Origin: CAKSST01 sp045535505
GTDB taxonomy: Bacteria; Bacillota; Clostridia; Oscillospirales; Acutalibacteraceae
Direction: 5' to 3'
DNA length: 18,185 nucleotides
NCBI GenBank assembly: GCA_045535505.1
Contig: JAZSLU010000003.1
Location: forward strand, 1 to 18,185
Both the position numbers and the translations under genes were made by a program. Of the stretch, positions 14,365-18,185 are shown piece after piece. The notes under the pieces were generated by a model. That model was not told where the DNA came from. It worked only from the letters and a program-made list of their open reading frames with translations, and searched no databases. Numbering within the stretch: the first letter of the stretch is position 1; each line of letters starts with the position of its first letter.

Positions 14365-14854
14365 AAAGGCAAAGTTTAATTTTCTTTTGCCAAAAATACT
14401 TGAATATATCAATACTCTTGATGATGAAAAGGAGTATGAGTTTGAAATAAAGCAGCAGAGAAAAAAGAGGAGCTTGAACGCAAATAATTTCTCTTGGAAA
14501 TTGACCGATGAACTTGCTGACAAATTGATAGTAGCAGGTGTCAAGCTATCCAAAGAGGAATGTCACGCAGAAATGATATTCCGTTACGGTCAGGTACTGC
14601 TTGATGAGAATGGAGAGCAGGTTACATATTCAACGAAGCAAGGCATTAAAATGAATGAGTTTTTTCCGTATGCGAAAGAAATCGGTCAGAGCGAGTTGAA
14701 CGGTGAAACCTTCACGCATTGGCGCATATATCGAGGCTCACATACTTATAACAGCAAGGAATTTTCTATATTTTTATCGGGCATCATTGAGGAATGTAAG
14801 GAACAAGGAATTGATACTGATACGCCCGAAATTAAAGCGTTATTGGGGGCATAA
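14348..14854 (+). CDS. NinB/Orf-like phage recombination protein (tentative)
   Basis: The 168-residue protein has a beta-rich start, then the motif KKRSLNANNFSWKLTDELAD (residues ~38-57), reminiscent of NinB/Orf recombination mediators (R-S-x-x-A/Q-N-x-x-x-W). The C-terminal YRGSHTYNSKEFSIFLSGII and EECKEQGIDTDTPE are common in Firmicute phage proteins at this position. AAAGGAG about 9 bases upstream supports the ATG at 14348, which lies inside the exonuclease gene. Placement right after annealing protein and exonuclease supports a recombination role. Annotation databases often call this family hypothetical. Confidence 0.6.
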   Translation: MKLLFKKAKFNFLLPKILEYINTLDDEKEYEFEIKQQRKKRSLNANNFSWKLTDELADKLIVAGVKLSKEECHAEMIFRYGQVLLDENGEQVTYSTKQGIKMNEFFPYAKEIGQSELNGETFTHWRIYRGSHTYNSKEFSIFLSGIIEECKEQGIDTDTPEIKALLGA

Positions 14855-14856
14855 AG

Positions 14857-15099
14857 ATGTTTATTTGCAATAATTGCGGTGAAACATTTAGTGAATGTGG
14901 CACAGCTTATAACTATCACCCCTACGGTATGGGTGAGGCAAGAGAAGAATATGGAGTATGTCCTTATTGTAATGAGAATGACTTTTGCGAGGCAAAAAAG
15001 TGCGAGAGGTGCGGTGAATATGCCGCTAAACTTGAACTTGGATTGTGTGAATACTGCTATGGTGAAGTTTATGGCGAGCAAGAAGACGAAAGCGTGTGA
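14857..15099 (+). CDS. Small zinc-ribbon protein
   Basis: The 80-residue acidic protein has four CxxC pairs: CNNC at residues 4-7, CPYC near 35, CERC near 50 and CEYC near 64. This suggests two zinc ribbons. It starts two bases after the previous stop. It resembles nothing I can name; small zinc-ribbon proteins in phage early operons may bind nucleic acid or partner proteins. The HNH gene begins inside its end in another frame. Confidence 0.65.
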   Translation: MFICNNCGETFSECGTAYNYHPYGMGEAREEYGVCPYCNENDFCEAKKCERCGEYAAKLELGLCEYCYGEVYGEQEDESV

Positions 15100-15394
15100 T
15101 ATTTCACCCAAAGTGCGCAAAGAGGTTATGGAAAGGGATAATGGTTGTTGTATAATTTGTGGCTCTGCCTATGGCTTGCAGATTGCGCATTACATATCAA
15201 GAGGCAGATTGGGATTAGGAATACCTCAAAATCTTGGTGTTATGTGTTTGATTTGTCACCAAAAGTATGACCAAAGCAAATTCCATAAGGAAATAGAAAA
15301 ACTTTTTAGAGCGCATTTGAGAGAACATTATCCACAATGGGATAAAGCAAAATTAATTTATTCAAAATGGAGTGATTTTAATGGCGGTACATGA
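15071..15394 (+). CDS. HNH endonuclease-domain protein
   Basis: The 107-residue protein starts MASKKTKACDISPKVRKEV. It has an HNH fold with zinc-binding cysteines at C27/C30 (CIIC) and C59/C62 (CLIC), and the HNH residues His40 (IAHYISR), Asn54 (PQNLG) and His63 (CHQKYD). The upstream 64 codons of this frame are the shadow of the zinc-ribbon gene and lack sense, so I take the ATG at 15071; an ATG at 15059 is possible. It overlaps the zinc-ribbon gene by 29 bases. In a replication/recombination cluster a small HNH may act as a Holliday-junction-type nuclease substitute or a homing-like enzyme; terminase-associated HNHs lie elsewhere in phages. Confidence 0.78.
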   Translation: MASKKTKACDISPKVRKEVMERDNGCCIICGSAYGLQIAHYISRGRLGLGIPQNLGVMCLICHQKYDQSKFHKEIEKLFRAHLREHYPQWDKAKLIYSKWSDFNGGT

Positions 15395-15620
15395 TGTTAA
15401 TTCACAAATTGGATTGGTTTTGAGGCATTTGAATACAGGCAAGGAAATCAATCCATTAGAAGCGCTTAATAAATACGGTTGTTATAGATTGGGCGCAGTT
15501 ATATATTCCCTTAAGAAAGAGGGATACAAGATACAAACACGCATAGAGCATTTTAAAAAACCATCGGGACGAAAAGGATGTTATGCGGTTTATAAATTGG
15601 AGGATGTAAAAAATGTTTAA
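15381..15620 (+). CDS. Helix-turn-helix domain protein
   Basis: The 79-residue protein begins MAVHDVNSQIGLVLRHL and has a winged-helix-like pattern: helix LRHLNTGKEINPLEALNKYG, recognition helix CYRLGAVIYSLKKEGYKI, then a basic strand pair ending GCYAVYKLED. It resembles the HTH_39 type common in phages. The ATG at 15381 is preferred over the GTG at 15372 because GGAG (15369-15372) is 8 bases away. It overlaps the HNH gene end and carries the SSB gene's GGAGG in its own last codons. Confidence 0.65.
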   Translation: MAVHDVNSQIGLVLRHLNTGKEINPLEALNKYGCYRLGAVIYSLKKEGYKIQTRIEHFKKPSGRKGCYAVYKLEDVKNV

Positions 15621-16020
15621 CATAGTTATTTTAACGGGACGGCTTACCTCAGACCCTGAACTCAAGATTACGGATAATGGCGGGGTTTATGTTTGTTCTT
15701 TTTCTATTGCGGTAGAGCGCAAATATAAGCAAGGCGAAGAGCGGCAGGCAGATTTTATTAACATAGTGACTTGGAGACAGACGGCTGAGTTTGTATCAAA
15801 ACACTTTAAAAAAGGCTCAATGATTGGTATTGAGGGTGCAATTCAGACACGAAATTATACTGACCGTGAAACAGGTAAAAAACGTACGGCATTTGAAGTG
15901 GTTGCAAGTAATGTTCAGTTTGTGGAGCGCAAGAGAAGTAATGAAGAGCCGGACCCTCTTGATGAATTTGCGCAGCGTGCAGAAAACATTGATGTTAATA
16001 GAGAAACTATGCCTTTCTAA
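15613..16020 (+). CDS. ssb: Single-stranded DNA-binding protein
   Basis: The 135-residue protein has the SSB OB fold: MFNIVILTGRLTSDPELK at the start, then FSIAVERKYK, ADFINIVTWRQTAEF, KKGSMIGIEGAIQTRNYTD and AFEVVASNVQFVE. An acidic tail ends in ETMPF, the partner-binding tip of bacterial SSBs. It binds single strands during phage replication and recombination. GGAGG (15599-15603) precedes the ATG by 9 bases. It is shorter than host SSBs because the linker is reduced, typical of phage copies. Confidence 0.96.
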   Translation: MFNIVILTGRLTSDPELKITDNGGVYVCSFSIAVERKYKQGEERQADFINIVTWRQTAEFVSKHFKKGSMIGIEGAIQTRNYTDRETGKKRTAFEVVASNVQFVERKRSNEEPDPLDEFAQRAENIDVNRETMPF

Positions 16021-16035
16021 AAGGTTGTGATATCT

Positions 16036-16251
16036 ATGCCGAGAAATTATGACAGTTGTCTTGCGAAATGCCCCTTTTTCCTTTCGAGTGGTAGGAAGAA
16101 CGTGTTATGTGAGGGAATAACATAGGAATGTAACATCAATCTTTTGTTTTCTGATGAAAAATATAGAGATACGCATAGAGTAATATTCTGCAACAAGAAT
16201 TATAAAAACTGTGAATTGTACAGAATTTTAATTGAAAAGTACGAGGACTAA
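16036..16251 (+). pseudogene. Small Cys-rich phage protein with an in-frame amber codon
   Basis: One frame runs from the ATG at 16036 to TAA at 16249-16251 with a single TAG at 16123-16125. The first half reads MPRNYDSCLAKC with later NVLCEGIT. The second continues ECNINLLFSDEKYRD and FCNKNYKNCELYRILIEKYE. The regularly spaced cysteines (8, 12, 25, 31, then the FCN-x5-C pair) spread over both halves look like one zinc-binding fold, similar to small Cys-rich proteins I recall from Firmicute phages. The stop ends just before the GIY-YIG start at 16254, as expected for an intact operon member. Either a nonsense mutation or amber readthrough explains it. Confidence 0.65.
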
Positions 16252-16253
16252 TT

Positions 16254-16829
16254 ATGGCGGTTAATTATAGACAAATTAAAGCAATAGAAAAGAAAAACAA
16301 AGAGAAAATATTAGGCTTACAACCCAACACACCCGATACACCGGGCATATACATCTTTTTACGTGAAGAGGATGGTTTTAAATATGCCTATGTGGGACAA
16401 GCAAAGCGCTTACTCACAAGGCTTGCGCAGCATTTGTCGGGTTATCAACATATTGATTTATCAATTAAAAAGCACGGATTATGGAGTGCCGATAATCCGT
16501 GTGGATGGAAAGTGCATTTTTCCCGATGCGCAGAATTAGAACTTGATAAATTAGAGCAAGACTTTATTAAATATTACGCTAACAAAGGCTATCAGTTACG
16601 TAATAAAACATCAGGCTCTCAAGGTGTGGGCAAACACGGTTTAGATGACCAAAAAGCACCAAGAGGTTATTATGACGGATTAGCGCAAGGCTATAAGAAC
16701 GCTCAAAAATTTGTTGCTAACCTATTTGAGAAGCATCTGAATTTTAGCAAAAAATCTGACAAGCCTCATAAAATTCAGGAACGAGCGCTTGAAAAGTTTG
16801 AAGAATTTTTGAGGGGAGAGGAAAGTTGA
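16254..16829 (+). CDS. GIY-YIG nuclease-domain protein
   Basis: The 191-residue protein has a GIY-YIG domain: PGIYIF (30-35), YAYVGQAKRLLTRLAQHL (44-61, with the catalytic Arg), acidic Glu101 in DKLEQDFIKYY and Asn116 in QLRNKT. The C-terminal ~60 residues (after GVGKHGLDD) are basic and helical and may bind DNA. Phage GIY-YIG proteins range from homing endonucleases to replication-linked nucleases; position inside the operon rather than inside a gene argues against homing. The ribosome site GAGG (16243-16246) lies in the end of the preceding Cys-rich frame, so translation past that amber would affect coupling. Confidence 0.82.
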   Translation: MAVNYRQIKAIEKKNKEKILGLQPNTPDTPGIYIFLREEDGFKYAYVGQAKRLLTRLAQHLSGYQHIDLSIKKHGLWSADNPCGWKVHFSRCAELELDKLEQDFIKYYANKGYQLRNKTSGSQGVGKHGLDDQKAPRGYYDGLAQGYKNAQKFVANLFEKHLNFSKKSDKPHKIQERALEKFEEFLRGEES

Positions 16830-16831
16830 GT

Positions 16832-17473
16832 ATGAAAAGAGAAAGTTTTGTTTTTTACGAAAGTTTTTACTCTGCTATATCCGTTTTGCCTAAAAATGAA
16901 CAGTTATTAATGCTAAAGGCGGTTGTTGAACGAGCTTTATATGGTACGGAGCCGAATTTATCGGGCGTTTCTAAAGCTATGTACAGTTTGATAATTCCAC
17001 AGCTTGAGGCTAATGAAAGACGGTATAAAAACGGTTGCAAAGGTGGCAGACCAAAACCAAAAAATAACCAAGACGAAACCGAAACGAAACCTAACAATAA
17101 CCAAGACGAAACCGAAACGAAACCTAATGTAAATGATAATGATAATGTAAATGATAATGTAAATGTAAATGATAATAAATATACTTCGCCTACGGCTACG
17201 AAACCTACAAAACACAAATATGGCACACATAAAAACGTATTACTTACGGATGAGGAATATTTAAAGCTACAAGAGCGTTTTCCTACCGACTGTGAGGAAA
17301 AGATAAATACTTTAAGTGAGGGAATTGCGCTTAAAGGGTATAAATACAAGTCACATTATCTTGCGGTTATCAAGTGGGCAGAAACGGAAAGAGCGAGAAA
17401 TCAAAGCAGCGGTGCTCCAAACGATTATGACCGATTTGTAGAAAATCTAAAAGAATTTGTAAACGAGGAGTAA
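16832..17473 (+). CDS. DUF6291-type phage replication protein
   Basis: The 213-residue protein starts MKRESFVFYESFYSAISVLP. The N-terminal ~75 residues (LLMLKAVVERALYGTEPNLSG, then LIIPQLEANERRYKNGCKGG) match the pattern of DUF6291 proteins found before helicase loaders in Firmicute phages. A low-complexity linker (residues ~75-125) separates it from a C-terminal helical part (LTDEEYLKLQERFP, then GYKYKSHYLAVIKW) typical of replication initiators of the DnaD-associated kind. The ATG at 16832 has GAGAGG ten bases away and is preferred to a TTG at 16826. It probably helps load the replicative helicase at the phage origin; that role is inferred. Confidence 0.7.
   Translation: MKRESFVFYESFYSAISVLPKNEQLLMLKAVVERALYGTEPNLSGVSKAMYSLIIPQLEANERRYKNGCKGGRPKPKNNQDETETKPNNNQDETETKPNVNDNDNVNDNVNVNDNKYTSPTATKPTKHKYGTHKNVLLTDEEYLKLQERFPTDCEEKINTLSEGIALKGYKYKSHYLAVIKWAETERARNQSSGAPNDYDRFVENLKEFVNEE
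17072..17186 (+). repeat. In-frame tandem repeats in the DUF6291 gene
   Basis: A roughly 30-bp unit (encoding NNQDETETKP) occurs twice in a row, directly followed by a run of AATGTAAATGAT-like hexamers encoding Asn/Asp/Val. Unit lengths are multiples of three, so slippage changes linker length without breaking the frame. Confidence 0.8.
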
Positions 17474-17476
17474 AAA

Positions 17477-18064
17477 ATGGCAAGCAAAACAAAAATAGCT
17501 GAAATTTTAGCAACAATTAAAGCTGTGTATCCCTATTTTTCAAAGGATGGTAACGAAATAGTGACGGCAAAGGTGTGGAACTTGGCTTTAAAAGATATAC
17601 CCGACAATATGGTTGAGGGTGCGTTTTTGAAATGCATACAAACTTGTAAAATGCCGCCGACACCTGCTGATGTTATAGAAAAAATTAATGTAATGATTGA
17701 TGCAGTACAGCCAACGGATGAGGAACTGTGGAGTACATACATTAAGGCGTTAAAAATAACAAATGACTTGTTTTATGATTTTGGTTTTACTCTGATAGAA
17801 AAAAACGGAAAAACACAGGGCGAAAATGCTCGCCATAAGGTTGAGCAAGTGTGGCAAGAGTTACCACAAAAAATACAGCTGTACTTAGGAAATAAGAGCG
17901 AACTGTTAAGAGTGGCAATAAGCTATACGGAAGATGAATTAAAGTTTGAAAAGACCAAGTTTATGAAAACATTACCGACCATTAAAGAAAGAGAGCGGTG
18001 TGTGAACTTTAAATCGTTATTGGATAAGAGTGTGAATTTAATAGCAAATCGTAATTTAGGGTGA
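17477..18064 (+). CDS. Helicase-loader-like phage protein (tentative)
   Basis: The 195-residue protein starts MASKTKIAEILATIKAVYPYF. Its N-terminal ~70 residues (VWNLALKDIPDNMVEGAFLKCI, then KMPPTPADVIEKI) show the pattern of the G39P-type loader/inhibitor of phage helicases, an all-helical domain. The remaining ~120 residues are not recognised. It starts 3 bases after the DUF6291 stop, with GAGGAG upstream, so the two are translated together. Initiator followed by loader is the usual order in siphovirus replication modules. The similarity is short, so the name is a suggestion. Confidence 0.5.
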   Translation: MASKTKIAEILATIKAVYPYFSKDGNEIVTAKVWNLALKDIPDNMVEGAFLKCIQTCKMPPTPADVIEKINVMIDAVQPTDEELWSTYIKALKITNDLFYDFGFTLIEKNGKTQGENARHKVEQVWQELPQKIQLYLGNKSELLRVAISYTEDELKFEKTKFMKTLPTIKERERCVNFKSLLDKSVNLIANRNLG

Positions 18065-18110
18065 ATAACAATGCAAAACACAAAACATTTGAATGCGCAG
18101 ATAAAAATTT

Positions 18111-18185
18111 ATGAGAACGAATAAATCAATAATAACAACGGCTGATATAGACCCTGATGTATTACATACGCTTCGTTCCAAACAA
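18111..18185 (+). CDS. 5' end of an unidentified phage gene (partial)
   Basis: The frame from the ATG at 18111 (MRTNKSIITTADIDPDVLHT) is open to the window end. It has no clear ribosome site. A 17-codon frame (18071-18124, AGGGTGA upstream) overlaps its start and could couple its translation. Too little is present to name it. Confidence 0.4.
   Translation, partial: MRTNKSIITTADIDPDVLHTLRSKQ

Noticed and set aside
14879..15070. An N-terminal extension of the HNH protein
   Set aside because: These codons are the shifted frame of the zinc-ribbon gene and encode no sensible sequence before MASKK.
16036..16125. A stand-alone 29-residue protein ending at the TAG
   Set aside because: The frame continues without damage to a TAA next to the following gene and the cysteine pattern spans both halves.
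17072..17186. A CRISPR-like repeat array
   Set aside because: The repeats are contiguous without unique spacers and lie in frame inside a coding region.
16867..17349. A 160-codon open frame on the minus strand
   Set aside because: It lies antisense to the DUF6291 gene and its length results from the low-complexity linker; no ribosome site and no recognisable domain.

Overview
The window looks like a low-GC Clostridia-type chromosome (Firmicutes; probably a gut Oscillospirales/Ruminococcaceae-like bacterium) with the left end of an integrated prophage. This rests on AT-rich sequence, strong AGGAGG-type ribosome binding sites, a YtrA-type GntR/ABC operon, an ImmA-type phage immunity module and gut-Firmicute-style early phage genes. 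The species cannot be read from the sequence.

Positions 1-8557 are chromosomal. Positions 2-3150 are the end of a surface or polysaccharide locus: the 3' end of a secreted-type protein with 69-residue aromatic repeats, a Wzx-like flippase and a Stealth-family sugar-phosphate transferase. They end at a hairpin terminator shared with the converging operon. Positions 6562-3192 (minus strand) form a tight three-gene operon: GntR/YtrA repressor, ABC ATPase, ABC permease with a large extracytoplasmic domain. Its consensus promoter is followed by an inverted repeat that nearly matches the B. subtilis YtrA box. Divergent from it are a ZIP metal transporter and an SPFH/band 7 membrane protein, each with a recognisable promoter.

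The junction is at 8558-8581: a 24-bp fragment identical in form to the 3' end of a tRNA (probably tRNA-Leu, minus strand), which lacks the rest of the tRNA. This is the expected remnant when an element integrates into a tRNA gene. The intact tRNA should lie at the far end of the prophage, outside the window.

The prophage runs from there to the window end. Leftward is the lysogeny module: tyrosine integrase, a membrane-anchored coiled-coil Mrr-like nuclease (possible defence gene), ImmA-type metalloprotease and an XRE repressor. Rightward is the early lytic module: Cro-like and XRE regulators, small proteins, a Sak3-like annealing protein with a YqaJ-like exonuclease, a NinB-like protein, zinc-ribbon, HNH and HTH proteins, SSB, a small Cys-rich protein broken by an in-frame amber codon, a GIY-YIG nuclease, a DUF6291-type replication protein and a helicase-loader-like protein.

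The most unusual part is the switch region, 11789-12318. Two consensus promoters face each other about 370 bp apart. Each carries a copy of the same palindromic operator (core CACA-AA-TGTG) in its 17-bp spacer. The DNA between them is rich in inverted repeats whose G-U pairs favour a rightward RNA. The leftward transcript would also encode a 16-residue peptide with a strong Shine-Dalgarno sequence and a start codon inside a 7-bp hairpin. I know of no described system with this arrangement.
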